Shown: one piece after another, positions 33,806 to 47,044 of the stretch
How positions within the stretch are numbered: the first letter of the stretch is position 1
Layout of the letters: every line of letters begins with the position of its first letter
Source of the DNA: Paraescarpia echinospica
Lineage: Eukaryota; Annelida; Polychaeta; Sabellida; Siboglinidae
NCBI GenBank assembly: GCA_020002185.1
Contig: CM034537.1
Location: forward strand, 9,576,409 to 9,640,408
Direction of reading: 5' to 3'
DNA: 64,000 nucleotides
The notes under the pieces: generated by a model
The model's database searches: none
What the model was told of the DNA's origin: nothing
Seen by the model: only the letters and a program-made list of their open reading frames with translations
Made by a program: the position numbers and the translations under genes

Positions 33806-36800
33806 CTGTAAACACCATGCAGACAATGTATACATGTACAGAACACTCTCTGTAAACACCATGCAGACAATGTATACACGTACAGAACACTCTCTGTAAA
33901 CACCATGCAGACAATGTATACACGTACAGAACACTCTCTGTAAACACCATGCAGACAATGTATACATGTACAGAACACTCTCTGTAAACACCATGCAGAC
34001 AATGTATACATGTACAGAACACTCTCTGTAAACACAATGCAGACAATGTATACATGTACAGAACACTCTCTGTAAACACCATGCAGACAATGTATACATG
34101 TACAGAACACTCTCTAAACACCATGCAGACAATGTATACATGTACAGAACACTCTCTGTAAACACCAGGCAGACAATGTATACATGTACAGAACACTCTC
34201 TGTAAACACCATGCAGACAATGTATACATGTACAGAACACTCTCTGTAAACACCATGCAGACAATGTATACACGTACAGAACACTCTCTGTAAACACCAT
34301 GCAGACAATGTATACACGTACAGAACACTCTCTCTAAACACCATGCGGACAATGTATACATGTACAGAACACTCTCTGTAAACACCATGCAGACAATGTA
34401 TACATGTACAGAACACTCTCTGTAAACACAATGCAGACAATGTATACATGTACAGAACACTCTCTGTAAACACCATGCAGACAATGTATACATGTACAGA
34501 ACACTCTCTGTAAACACCATGCAGACAATGTATACACGTACAGAACACTCTCTGTAAACACCATGCAGACAATGTATACATGTACAGAACACTCTCTGTA
34601 AACACCATGCAGACAATGTATACACGTACAGAACACTCTCTGTAAACACCATGCAGACAATGTATACACGTACAGAACACTCTCTGTAAACACCATGCAG
34701 ACAATGTATACACGTACAGAACACTCTCTCTAAACACCATGCGGACAATGTATACATGTACAGAACACTCTCTGTAAACACCATGCAGACAATGTATACA
34801 TGTACAGAACACTCTCTGTAAACACAATGCAGACAATGTATACATGTACAGAACACTCTCTGTAAACACCATGCAGACAATGTATACATGTACAGAACAC
34901 TCTCTAAACACCATGCAGACAATGTATACATGTACAGAACACTCTCTGTAAACACCAGGCAGACAATGTATACATGTACAGAACACTCTGTAAACACCAT
35001 GCAGACACAATGTATACATGTACAGAACACTCTCTGTAAACTCCATGCAGACAATGTATACATGTACAGAACACTCTCTGTAAACACCATGCAGACACAA
35101 TGTATACATGTACAGAACACTCTCTGTAAACACCATGCAGACACAATGTATACATGTACAGAACACTCTCTGTAAACACCATGCAGACAATGTATACATG
35201 TACAGAACACTCTCTGTAAATACCAGGCAGACAATGTATACATGTACAGAACACTCTCTGTAAACACCATGCAGACACAATGTATACATGTACAGAACAC
35301 TCTCTGTAAACACCATGCAGGCACAATGTATACATGTACAGAACACTTTTTGTAAACACCATGAAGTCACAATGTATACATGTACAGAACACTCTCTGTA
35401 AACACCATGCAGGCACAATGTATACATGTACAGAACACTCTCTGTAAACACCATGAAGTCACAATGTATACATGTACAGAACACTCTCTGTAAACACCAT
35501 GCAGACAATGTATACATGTACAGAACACTCTCTGTAAACACCATGCAGACAATGTATACATGTACAGAACACTCTCTGTAAACACCATGCAGACAATGTA
35601 TACATGTACAGAACACTCTCTGTAAACACCATGCAGACAATGTATACATGTACAGAACACTCTCTGTAAACACCATGCAGACACAATGTATACATGTACA
35701 GAACACTCTCTGTAAACACCATGCGGACAATGTATACATGTACAGAACACTCTCTGTAAACACCATGCAGACAATGTATACATGTACAGAACACTCTCTG
35801 TAAACACCATGCAGACAATGTATACACGTACAGAACACTCTCTGTAAACACCATGAAGTCACAATGTATACATGTACAGAACACTCTCTGTAAACACCAT
35901 GCAGGCACAATGTATAATTAACGCAGGACAGAACACTCCCCTGTAAACACCATGCAGACAATGTATACATGTACAGAACACTCTCTGTAAACACCATGCA
36001 GACAATGTATACATGTACAGAACACTCTCTGTAAACACCAGGCAGACAATGTATACACGTACAGAACACTCTCTGTAAACACCATGCAGACACAATGTAT
36101 ACACGTACAGAACACTCTCTGTAAACACCATGCAGACAATATATACATGTACAGAACACTCTCTGTAAACACCATGCAGACAATGTATACATGTACAGAA
36201 CACTCTCTGTAAACACCATGCGGACACAATGTATACACGTACAGAACACTCTCTGTAAACACCATGCAGACAATGTATACACGTACAGAACACTCTCTGT
36301 AAACACCATGCAGACAATGTATACATGTACAGAACACTCTCTGTAAACACCATGCAGACAATGTATACATGTACAGAACACTCTCTGTAAACACCATGCA
36401 GACAATGTATACATGTACAGAACACTCTCTGTAAACACCATGCAGACAATGTATACACGTACAGAACACTCTCTGTGCAAACAATGTATACAACACTCTC
36501 TGTAAACACCATGCGGACAATGTATACATGTACAGAACACTCTCTGTAAACACCATGCAGACAATGTATACATGTACAGAACACTCTCTGTAAACACCAT
36601 GCAGACAATGTATACATGTACAGAACACTCTCTGTAAACACCATGCAGACAATGTATACACGTACAGAACACTCTCTGTAAACACCATGCAGACAATGTA
36701 TACACGTACAGAACACTCTCTCTAAACACCATGCGGACAATGTATACATGTACAGAACACTCTCTGTAAACACCATGCAGACAATGTATACATGTACAGA

Positions 36801-38050
36801 ACACTCTCTGTAAACACAATGCAGACAATGTATACATGTACAGAACACTCTCTGTAAACACCATGCAGACAATGTATACATGTACAGAACACTCTCTAAA
36901 CACCATGCAGACAATGTATACATGTACAGAACACTCTCTGTAAACACCAGGCAGACAATGTATACATGTACAGAACACTCTCTGTAAACACCATGCAGAC
37001 ACAATGTATACATGTACAGAACACTCTCTGTAAACTCCATGCAGACAATGTATACATGTACAGAACACTCTCTGTAAACACCATGCAGACACAATGTATA
37101 CATGTACAGAACACTCTCTGTAAACACCATGCAGACACAATGTATACATGTACAGAACACTCTCTGTAAACACCATGCAGACAATGTATACATGTACAGA
37201 ACACTCTCTGTAAATACCAGGCAGACAATGTATACATGTACAGAACACTCTCTGTAAACACCATGCAGACACAATGTATACATGTACAGAACACTCTCTG
37301 TAAACACCATGCAGGCACAATGTATACATGTACAGAACACTTTTTGTAAACACCATGAAGTCACAATGTATACATGTACAGAACACTCTCTGTAAACACC
37401 ATGCAGGCACAATGTATACATGTACAGAACACTCTCTGTAAACACCATGAAGTCACAATGTATACATGTACAGAACACTCTCTGTAAACACCATGCAGAC
37501 AATGTATACATGTACAGAACACTCTCTGTAAACACCATGCAGACAATGTATACATGTACAGAACACTCTCTGTAAACACCATGAAGTCACAATGTATACA
37601 TGTACAGAACACTCTCTGTAAACACCATGCAGGCACAATGTATACATGTACAGAACACTCTCTGTAAACACCATGAAGTCACAATGTATACATGTACAGA
37701 ACACTCTCTGTAAACACCATGAAGTCACATTGTATACATGTACAGAACACTCTCTGTAAACACCATGCAGTCACAATGTATACATGTACAGAACACTCTC
37801 TGTAAACACCATGCAGACAATGTATACACGTACAGAACACTCTCTGTAAACACCATGAAGTCACAATGTATACATGTACAGAACACTCTCTGTAAACACC
37901 ATGCAGGCACAATGTATACATGTACAGAACACTCTCTGTAAACACCATGAAGTCACAATGTATACATGTACAGAACATTCTCTGTAAACACCATGCAGTC
38001 ACAATGTATACATGTACAGAACACTCTCTGTAAACACCATGCAGGCAAAA
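33806..38050 (-). repeat. 4.2-kb minisatellite copying a CTU2 3' splice site
   Basis: About 95 units of 44-46 bp. On the - strand the unit is GCATGGTGTTTACAGAGAGT followed by GTTCTGTACATGTATACATTGTCT. The true acceptor is TGCATGGTGTTTACAG/AGAGTTCT, so every unit holds the acceptor and about the first eight to ten exon bases with small changes. Higher-order structure is visible: the odd words TTTTTGTAAACACC at 35346 and 37339 and AAATACCAGGCAG at 35219 and 37212 are both about 1,993 bases apart. A shorter block of about 398 bases recurs near 34330 and 34730. One unit near 35910-35940 is disrupted. Confidence 0.95.
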
Positions 38051-38394
38051 TCAGTGTTAGAATTTAGCCTAAGATTAGGGAGGGCCAGCAGGACCCCTAC
38101 TTTCAAAAATCTAGGGGCCCGACATTCAAACTAGAGGTTAAAACAGGTTGTATGAAAGAAGCCGGTTAAGATAACTTAATATTATTGAAGTGTGATGTGC
38201 ACACGTGTCCTGCTGTTTCCTGTTTCACACTCTACCCAACCCGCCACTTACTACAGACCATTAAAAAGTATATCCTTGATGAAAAATACTAATAGCCCCA
38301 ACAACTAAAGGTATTTTAACCAAACACGAGAATTTATAATTTGGCTGAAATGTAACAGTGGTTCTAAAGCCCTTCAGTTTTTAGCATTTTAAGG
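38051..38394. other. CTU2 intron sequence, no feature seen
   Basis: Nothing recognised. Confidence 0.4.
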
Positions 38395-39330
38395 TCTTTC
38401 CATTGTAACGATCATGTATGCGTCAGGCCAGTTCAAACATTACGCAAAGATAAATTCGTTCATCGTGACCGAAGATCATGTAATCTGGTTATTCTCAAGC
38501 CACTATATTGTTGTATTATAATTACATAAATGAATCACTGTTAAATCACCAACCACTGGCGGTAGTTTTGTTTCTTCTGACAATGCTGACCACCGCCAGT
38601 TGCAATGACATGTGACTGACCCCAGCCGAGTGTCAATCAATCTTGTCTACCACAATACGTGGCCTTTCAGAAAAAAAAATCTTTAGACATTTGTCATCAC
38701 AAATATAAGAAAACCTTTAGGGGGAAATCTCAATAATAGAAGTGTCAAATCGTGTTGAAATAAGCCACCTGCCAGTGAAAGTCACATTTCTAAGCAAAAA
38801 TGCACATCTAGTGACATTTGTATTATCAGTAACAACCAAGAAGTATTACTTAATGTAACTTTTTATAAAAACTACACTACTTACAAAGCTATAACTTGGC
38901 AAATGAACTCAACTTGTGTTTACGCAAAATTGCATAGGATGGTTTTATGTTTGGTGAAGGCGTCATACCAAAAATGCAGTATGGATTGTATGAAGCTGTA
39001 GCAAAATATGCATTTGTTTACCAAACAAACCTGCACAAATGTCAATAACATATTTGTACTTACAAACATACACATTTTTCTTTCAGGGAATTTCTCAAAA
39101 TGAAATTAAATGCCACATTAGGGTGATTTTTGACATATTTTTTATTGTATTTAAAAGCATTTAAATATTACTAAACAACATAAAAATGTAATTCTTTTGA
39201 TCTGGATTGTTGTATAATGTATTAGGCAAAGTCTGAGAAAATATTGTTAGTTTATCTTCAAAACGTTTATTAACTTTATTTAAATCAAAACAAGCATGTC
39301 ATTAGCACCTTTGCCACCTAAAATATTGCA
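38395..39330 (+). repeat. Dispersed direct repeat, partner of 48430-49360
   Basis: Several blocks match 48430-49360 in order and orientation, for example GTCAATCAATCTTGTCTACC and TACTTACAAAGC.ATAACTTGG. The two copies differ by scattered changes and small indels. No coding capacity was recognised. Both are within CTU2 introns. Confidence 0.85.
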
Positions 39331-39444
39331 AACGTCCTACAGTTGAACACCTACACACTAACAGCTATAGATGTGTAACAAAACAACACAGTAAACAACT
39401 GAAGCGTTGATGGCAGTAAATGTGAGAAGAGTGAAGAAGCAATA

Positions 39445-40755
39445 GTGAAGTTAACAATAGAGAAGTTGACACTAGTGAAGTTAACACTAGTGAAGTTAAC
39501 ACTAGTGAAGTTAACACTAGTGAAGTTAACACTAGTGATGTTAACACTAGTGAAGTTAACACTAGTGAAGTTAACACTAGTGAAGTTAACACTAGTGAAG
39601 TTAACACTAGTGAAGTTAACAGTATTGAAGTTAACAGTAGTGAAGTTAACACTAGTGAAGTTAACAGTAGTGAAGTTAACACTAGTGAAGTTAACAGTAG
39701 TGAAGTTAACACTAGTAAAGTTACAATAGTGACGTTACCACTACTGAAGTTAACAATAGTGAAGTTAACACTAGTGAAGTTAACACTAGTGAAGTTAACA
39801 CTAGTGAAGTTAACAATAGTGAAGTTAACACTAGTGAAGTTAACAATAGTGAAGTTAACAATAGTGAAGTTAACAATAGTGAAGTTAACATTAGTGAAGT
39901 TAACAGTAGTGAAGTTAACACTAGTGAAGTAAACACTAGTGAAGTTAACAGAAGTGAAGTTAACAGTAGTGAAGTTAACACTAGTGAAGTTAACAGTAGT
40001 GAAGTTAACACTAGTGAAGTTAACACTAGTGAAGTTAACAGTATTCGTGTTAACACTAGTGAAGTTAACAATAGTGAAGTTAACAATAGTGAAGTTAACA
40101 CTAGTGAAGTTAACAGTAGTGAAGTTAACAGTATTGAAGTTAACAATAGTGAAGTTAACACTAGTGAAGTTAACACTAGTGAAGTTAACACTAGTGAAGT
40201 TAACAGTAGTGGAGTTAATACTAGTGATGTTAACACTAGTGAAGTTAACAGTAGTGAAGTTAACACTAGTGATGTTAACACTAGTGAAGTTAACAGTAGT
40301 GAAGTTAACACTAGTGAAGTTAACACTAGTGAAGTTAACACTAGTGAAGTTAACACTAGTGAAGTTAACACTAGTGAAGTTAACAGTACTGAAGTTAACA
40401 GTAGTGAAGTTAACACTAGTGATGTTAACACTAGTGAAGTTAACAGTAGTGAAGTTAACACTAGTGAAGTTAACACTAGTGAAGTTAACACTAGTGAAGT
40501 TAACACTAGTGAAGTTAACACTAGTGAAGTTAACACTAGTGAAGTTAACACTAGTGAAGTTAACACTAGTGAAGTTAACACTAGTGAAGTTAATAGTAGT
40601 GAAGTTAACACTAGTGGAGTTAACACTAGTGAAGGTAACACTAGTGAAGTTAACACTAGTGAAGTTAACACTAGTGAAGTTAACACTAGTGAAGTTAACA
40701 CTAGTGAAGTTATCAATAGTGAAGTTAACAAGTGAAGTTAACAATAGTGAAGTTT
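39445..40755. repeat. 15-bp minisatellite, about 87 copies
   Basis: The unit is GAAGTTAACACTAGT with substitutions (AATAGT, AGTAGT, GATGTT) but almost constant length, so the frame is kept and all frames look open on both strands. Translations such as VKLTLVKLT are a by-product of the 15-bp period. Confidence 0.95.
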
Positions 40756-40965
40756 ACATTCAATACTTATCTCGTGGAAAAAGTGACGAACAATTCAATA
40801 CTAACTACAGTTAATAATCCAATAACACTTGATGGGTCTATCCTTCGCCATAAACTAATTTACTTTGGCCATGTCATGTGAACATCACACCTGCAAAAAA
40901 CCATCATGCTGGGAATGACTGGGGGAAAAAGGTCAACCCAGAAACAGGTGGCCAGGAAAAAAAAA

Positions 40966-43646
40966 TGGGCCAAGTGGCCCTGAAGTACTTTGGACTAATA
41001 CGTCTATATGTGACCCCGGCTGACCAAATGAGTAATAAGTCTGAAAAATTGTAACATTGTTTTCTTACATCCTTGTAAAGGTTTGGTAGGGTGCTTTACA
41101 CGGTTTCAAAAAATATGACTGCTACAAAAATTGGCATAGTTATGGAGCATTGAACATGGTAGGGATCAAAAAGTGAAAATGAAGAAAACGGCTGTTGAAG
41201 TTTTACATTATATATGCAAATGGATTGCATGGAAATATTACATGCACAACATGCAAATGTGGCACACAGTATGTAATATGTATGTTATGTTGCAATGATA
41301 CACTGGAAGTACAAATGTGCTGCTACAAAGACTTATCAAGTTATGCCAGATTATGTCTCCATGTGTAAAACTAAGAGGACAGATTATTTGAGAACAAAAG
41401 GTAGACTCATTGTTTAACACAGTTTAAAACCTACAGGCAACTGTCCAGTTTAACAGGAGTCTAGTGGCTTAATGCTTTCTGTTGACACAAGCTACTGCCA
41501 GTGACAGTTTACGGGCTCAGCACACTGTCAGTTTTCCCATTGGCGACCATGTTAATGTTTTGTGTGATTATAAGAAAACGTGACCTATAAAGTTTCTTAA
41601 ACTTCCCACCTGCTGTTATTATCATCTCATTGACATGCTGGTCGATTTTAGTCAAAATCTAATATCTCTAGCTCTTGCAAAATGCCTGTATGTATGACAC
41701 CCGTCAATATTTACAAATGCATGCAGGCAGTAATCCGGCTAAAGTGTCAACTAGCCAAATTGCTGCCAGATACCCTTCCGCTTAGTAAAATCAGCTAAAA
41801 AGACACCATTTTACTGTCAACAGCTGCTACAATCACATCTAGAAATCTGACTACTCAAATGCACTTATGTCAGACCAAGTGAACATTGTAAAAAATCATT
41901 TCTCAAAAATATAATGCACTTTTTTTCATGTGTAATCAAGCAGGAAGTTCAACAGTGTGCTGACCCCTTACATCAAACAATAGCAGGCAGAGAATCTTAG
42001 CTCCACAGCTGGGTGTAATACACAACCAGAGCCACCACTGATTCATGGTCAAGTAGATTAGCTCAATGCACCAACTAAAACAATACACAACAGTGTGAGT
42101 GACAGTGTCCAGAGTGAGGCCTAAGCAGAGTCCTCATTACTGAATAGATCAATTAAACCTGCCAAGTGGGTGACACATACCTAAACAAAGCGAATGTAAT
42201 AGGTGAAGAACAGGCAGTGTTCAAATAGGGGTATTGGTTGAATTGTATTTGTCTCGACGCAAAAGGCTTTATTGTGCCTTCATCGATTATAAGAAAGCAT
42301 TTGACTTAGTAGACCGGTCCTCCCTGTGGTCTAAGATAATTTCATGCGGTATTAATGGTATTGTGTTGAAAGTTGTATACAACATGTACAAAAATGCTAA
42401 ATCATGTGTAAATCAGGGCCAGGCTGTGTCAGCCTTCTTCTCATGTGATGTATAGGTATGGCAAGGAGAAAACTTGTGTCCTTTGTTATTTGCTATTTAC
42501 CTGAATCATTTTGAACACTGTTAGTCACAATTATAACGGACTTGACATGGCAGCTGGTGAAATTTACAACAACTTTAGTGATGATGATGTAGAAAATGTA
42601 TGTTCTACTATATGCTGATGACACTAGAATGATTCAATCAAATACAGATTTCTTGCTTGTGTATAGCGGAACTATGTCAACTCTTCTAATGGTTGACATT
42701 TGGTTGTTTCAGGTGTCAACTATATTGTGAATCTGTAATTATTAGTCTATATTGATACAATTGATTTACACAGTACCATGTCTACACAAGGTATGGCAAG
42801 TGTAAACAGAACAGTAGAGTGCATTTGACATCAATAAAGTGTAGGATATTTCACTCATTAGTTGTCCAGAATATTAATTTTCTATGTTTGTCACCTACAG
42901 GTGACAGAATATTAATTTTCTATGTTTGTCACCTACAGGTTTCTACAGACAATACATCGTTAACCAATAGACACCACAGTCACACCATTTTATAATAATT
43001 AAATGAACATCAAAATAAACACAACTTGCAATTATAGAAAATCAATAGTTTTGAAGATAAAAAGTGTTAGGCAACTGTTCAGTCTAACAGGGGTCAAGTG
43101 TGTCTACTCTGCCTGGGTGCTGTGACCAATTAAAGATTAGTCAAGGTATCAATGGAACAGTAGCCTAGGCTGCAGAGTTTAGTCATGGTGTTGACTTTGT
43201 GGCACATTAAACAAAATCTACTGTTGGGGTGGTCTCAAGGGCCCTTCTCAAAACCACATCACTAGATAATGTAAAACCTTTGCACTTTGGGGGCCCCTCA
43301 GGTGCCCTTAGAATGATTCAATCAAATACAAATTTCTTGTGGGAGCACCCTAAGATACATCTATACAAAATTAGAAAAAAAGTTGCTGAACAGTTTAAAA
43401 AAAAATAGGCCAAATGTTACATTTTTACCAGTTTTGGGGTCCTTGGAGGCCCTAGGGAGCCCTTAAAATGATTCAATGAAATACAGATTTCTTGTGCATA
43501 GTGGCAGTGCCCTAAGATATGTCTATGCAAAATTAGAGAAAAAGTTGCTGAACGGTTTCCGAGATACGGCAGCTAACGGCGGACAGAGGACGGCGGACGC
43601 AGAGTGATGGCAATAGTCCCTTAGACCTTCGGCCAAAGGACTAAAA
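40966..43646 (+). mobile_element. Non-LTR-derived repeat, copy C
   Basis: This is the longest copy. It starts with GGGCCAAGTGGCCCTGAAGT like copy A and ends with CTTCGGCCAAAGGACTAAA like copy B. It carries the 73-codon RT fragment at 42234-42455, with the same stop after SCDV as copy B, and the downstream YADDT. A 455-bp MITE-like insertion interrupts it at 41513-41967. Confidence 0.9.
41513..41967. mobile_element. MITE-like insertion within copy C
   Basis: The segment is absent from copy A. Its ends are inverted: GGGCTCAGCACACTGT on the left and ACAGTGTGCTGACCCC on the right, 16 bp with one mismatch. TTAC occurs on both sides (41509-41512, 41968-41971) as a possible target duplication. No transposase is encoded. 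TTA-type duplications and G-rich ends would fit PIF/Harbinger, but that assignment is weak. Confidence 0.65.
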
Positions 43647-43649
43647 AAT

Positions 43650-44045
43650 GAAATGAACCTGATGGTAGGACAACTCGGCCAGGCAACACCAGACAGGTGA
43701 GAATGGAGGAGAGTCTGCTGGAGAGTCAATAAACGTCAGACCCTATTTGCAACACAAGGTGACACTGAATTATGTATAGTAACAATAATTAGCAACACAA
43801 ATTAACTGGACGACTTGTGCTACAAATCAACAATATTTCTAAACATGCTTTTCATTTTCATAATTTAATTGAGCTGATTTATCAAGCAAACACGAACAAT
43901 CCTCAAGCATAGCATCACTCAGGGCTTCACTATTCTGAATCAACTGCTATTCAGACCACATGATGGTTTGGGACTGTTTTTATTGGGTATTTACTATTCC
44001 GTGATACCATAGCAATATTATCACAACAGTTACAATAGTATTGTA
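43650..44045. other. CTU2 intron sequence
   Basis: Nothing recognised. Confidence 0.5.
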
Positions 44046-44054
44046 GTGGTATTG

Positions 44055-44375
44055 CATTGTAACAAAGGTAAAGGTCTGTTCTTATATAGCGTCTGCCTGG
44101 GTCTGCTCAAAGTGCTTTACACTTTACTCCCTAGCAGATCTCTTCAATCGAACGTCATCTCGACTTCTCTGGTAAGCATTCAGCCACTCTGCAATTACTG
44201 TGCAAACACTATTTGTACACAAATAGCCACCATTGTCTATCATCAGGTACTCATTCATACAGCTGAGTGAACTACAGTAACGTAGAATGAACAAAGGTTC
44301 GACATGGAAGCACAGGTTTTGAACCCGTGTTCTCCTGTTGAGAGTCCGATGTTCTAGCCACTGCATTCTACAAAA
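44055..44375 (-). mobile_element. tRNA-derived SINE
   Basis: The - strand head at 44315-44372 resembles a tRNA: a box A-like GTGGCTAGAACATCGG, then ACTCTCAACAGGAG and a box B-like GGGTTCAAAACC. The body follows and ends with AAAGCACTTTGAGC and TATATAAGAACAG. The body end is repeated without the head at 45268-45400. The SINE family was not identified. Confidence 0.7.
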
Positions 44376-44434
44376 CACCTATCACAATACTATCGCAATC
44401 ATAAAACTATTCCAGATTGTCACTGCCAACTCAC

Positions 44435-44484
44435 CTCATGGGTCGCACCAGGGTCACGTCTCGGCGACGACTGTCGGCAAAACT
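44435..44484 (-). CDS. CTU2: CTU2 exon (RRRDVTLVRPM block)
   Basis: 50 nt; acceptor CTTTCTTTCAG and donor ATGAG/GTGAGT. It reads SFADSRRRDVTLVRPM plus two bases of an Arg codon, matching human GFSDERHGDVVVVRPMR. Phases fit both neighbours. The upstream intron has a two-copy duplication of about 78 bp (44493-44570 and 44571-44640). Confidence 0.93.
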
Positions 44485-44492
44485 CTGAAAGA

Positions 44493-44645
44493 AAGGAAGA
44501 ACCATGATGTGAAAGATACCCTTGATGACATTTAATAACCTTCTGTTAACACCATTAGCAAGAGAAAATGAAGGAAGAACTATGACGTGCAAGATGACTT
44601 TGATGACACTGAATGACCCTTGTTGACACTATTAACAACAATAAA
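44493..44645. repeat. Two-copy direct duplication next to a CTU2 acceptor
   Basis: GGAAGAACCATGATGTG at 44495 and GGAAGAACTATGACGTG at 44573 begin two diverged copies of about 78 bp. The first copy starts within 12 bases of the acceptor of exon 44435-44484. Confidence 0.7.
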
Positions 44646-46905
44646 CATGTCCATGATGATATTAGCATTTTTAGAAAAACATAAATAGGTACAGACGGAC
44701 GTTAATAATGTTAGGCTTTGGATGAAGTAATGAGCAGTTAGAATAGTGTCTTTGAAGCAGTCTTTGTTGTTGATATTGTTACATTTAAACAGCACTAAGC
44801 CTGCTGATACAATCCCTTTGACAAGGATGTCCACAGACACTCAATTCTGCTTTAAAATTAGATGCATTTGTGAAAAATATCACATTGTTTCCCCTGGATA
44901 AAATGATGGGCGAGGTGGTAGGGGTGGCGTGGGCTAGGCGAGTGTCGCAGGTGCGAAGCATTGCTAGGGGGATCCGGGGTATGCACCCTTGTAGATTTTT
45001 TAAAAACTAGCTTAAAAATGGTTCCGAGGTATGTTTGAACCTTTACCTTGAATATAGAGGGGAAGATATAAAACAAGACACTACTTATAAATGTAGTAAT
45101 CATGATTGATAAAAGTAAGTAATCATGATTGTTTCATCGTGTTGAGGTATGAGGTATTTCCACTTTACCACTGGTACTCAGTTGAGGTGTGGTTTCCACT
45201 TGACCACTGGTACTTGGTTGTGGTGATGTTTTTCTTGCCCTAACCCTAGGCCTTGTTACAATGCTAACAGAGTCAGTAAAAGGTAAGTTCTTATATAGCA
45301 CAGTATCCAGTCCTAAGAACTGCTCAAAGCGCTTTACACTTTACTCCCTGGCAGACCTGTTCAGTCGAACACCATCTCGACTTCTCTGGGAAGCATTCAA
45401 TTTGCTGAAACCAATGTTAATTTTTGAATGTGTGTTCTTAAAATGTTGGTATGCCTCTTTCAAATTACAAAGAACTAGTTGCTTTTGCATATGGACTCGT
45501 TCACCATGAACAAAGATGGAGACAAAGTCTTTTCTCTCAGATGAATGCTTTCACCAACTAGGTGGTTTCAGAGGACTGGCTTTTTCCTGGTTTTATAAGA
45601 CAGTTTAAGTTGTTTAGTATATCCAATTTCTGTGCAATCATATCACTGTCTAGCCCAAGTTATTGATATCCTGTTACTATACATGGTTTTGGGCAATAGG
45701 CATCTTTTATGAGATGTAAACTTTGGTGGTTTATATTCATATGTACTTCACTCAAATAAACTTTCCCAAAAGTTTGTTTGCACAACTTTGTCGGAATATG
45801 TATTATATATTTAGCACAAAGATATCTTATCACATTCCTTATTTTACTAAAAAAAAAACGGCATAGAACATTAGTTGAATAGACTTGTGGGCATTTGTGT
45901 CGAATCCGGACCCACCTCAATTTTGCAGTTATAATTTGAGTTTTGCCTAACTTTGATACCTCGGTGAGATAGTTCCACCATTCAACATTATCCTAGGCAT
46001 GTTTACCTTGAAGAATATTTATGCCCATCTGAGACGTAAATAGTGACCTGGTTTGTATCAACATACACTGCTATATCGCTCATTTTATGCGTGCTGTGCA
46101 GTAACGCACCGCCGCAACGGTGCAGACTAGCACAAACCGAGTCACTATTTGGGCTTCAAAAGGGTCCAGGTTTGATACAAGTGACGACTAGTGAATAGGA
46201 TGCATGGTTTTTATTTGGGCTTCAAAAGGGTCTGGATTCGACACAAGTGCCGACTAGTGATGTAGTGCCATCAGCCTGCACGGTTTTTATTCCCACCACC
46301 ATCATAAACCAGAAATTCAACATCAGCTACACCAGCATTCTGATTTATTGTGTGTGCATACTATAATAGTAAAATTTAGTGCAACAGACATCTTTTTTCA
46401 GCTACCATTTTCTTTGTTTTTTCTCTCCGAGTTCTACATGTCTCCCAAATGCAATTACCATTTGGGCACCATGTCACCTTTGGAGACACTGGGGATCCTG
46501 CGGGAATATTCCGTGATTGGACAACTGACAAGTGATGTCATTCACATTGTCCAATGGAGTTAATTCCAAGAGGTAAATCCTAACTGGCCCTGAGCGACGT
46601 TAAAATGACTAAACGATGTTGTACAAATCTGCGATTTTGCAGGAATATAAGTGACTTTGTGGTGTAATTTTGCGCCGCTCACCGACACTGAATATATAGC
46701 AAGAATGAAAAAAATTGGTGCATGAAATAGCTACTAGGCAGCCATTTTGGCATATTTTGGGTGAGGCAGCATAGAAAAATGGCATGGTGACCTGCCTCGC
46801 TTGTTATATACCAGGGGAAACAATGATACCATCGTTTTTTCATCTGTTGACCTACTGCTAAAGCTGTATCACTAACTGTGCCCTCTATGTTCAGTCTCAG
46901 AAACT
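44646..46905. other. CTU2 intron with SINE end and a small duplication
   Basis: Mostly unique. A truncated SINE body is at 45268-45400. A duplication of about 70 bp (TTTGGGCTTCAAAAGGGTC and ACAAGTG.CGACTAGTGA) is at 46149-46212 and 46218-46262. No exon was recognised. Confidence 0.5.
45268..45400 (-). mobile_element. SINE body fragment
   Basis: This matches the 3' body of the SINE at 44055-44180 (CTCAAAGCGCTTTACACTTT, ATCTCGACTTCTCTGG) without the tRNA-like head, so it is 5' truncated. Confidence 0.75.
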
Positions 46906-46908
46906 AAC

Positions 46909-47044
46909 CATCTGGTAGGCAAGGTGAGCCCCACGACCTTCAGTGATGTCAGCAAGCATGCGCACCGCGAGGCGGGTAGCAGAGTGAGCCAGCAGTAACT
47001 TGGAAAAGCTCAATTCTCTAGCAATGTCCACCAGCAGTCTGTTT
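46909..47044 (-). CDS. CTU2: CTU2 exon (SATRLAVRMLADI / GRGAHLAYQ block)
   Basis: 136 nt; acceptor GTTCCACAG and donor CAGATG/GTTAGT. It reads (R)NRLLVDIARELSFSKLL then LAHSATRLAVRMLADITEGR and GAHLAYQM. Human CTU2 has THLILHMARAHGYSKVM, DSCTRLAIKLMTNLALGRG and AFLAWDT with no length difference, which supports this acceptor. It enters in phase 2 and leaves in phase 0. The 5' part of the exon is repeated in the adjoining array. Confidence 0.95.

Noticed and set aside
33699..38002. Very long open frames (up to 1,098 codons) across the CTU2 acceptor array
   Set aside because: The 44-46 bp unit has no stop in the - strand frames, so all three stay open. The translations are the same peptide words in rotation (VYRECSVHVYIV), not a protein.
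33806..38050. CRISPR-like array
   Set aside because: Units are directly adjacent with no unique spacers, the setting is an animal intron and no cas genes exist.
39365..40814. Long open frames rich in VNFTS or VKLTL
   Set aside because: They are the translation of a 15-bp tandem repeat. The frame is kept because 15 is a multiple of three; both strands are open.
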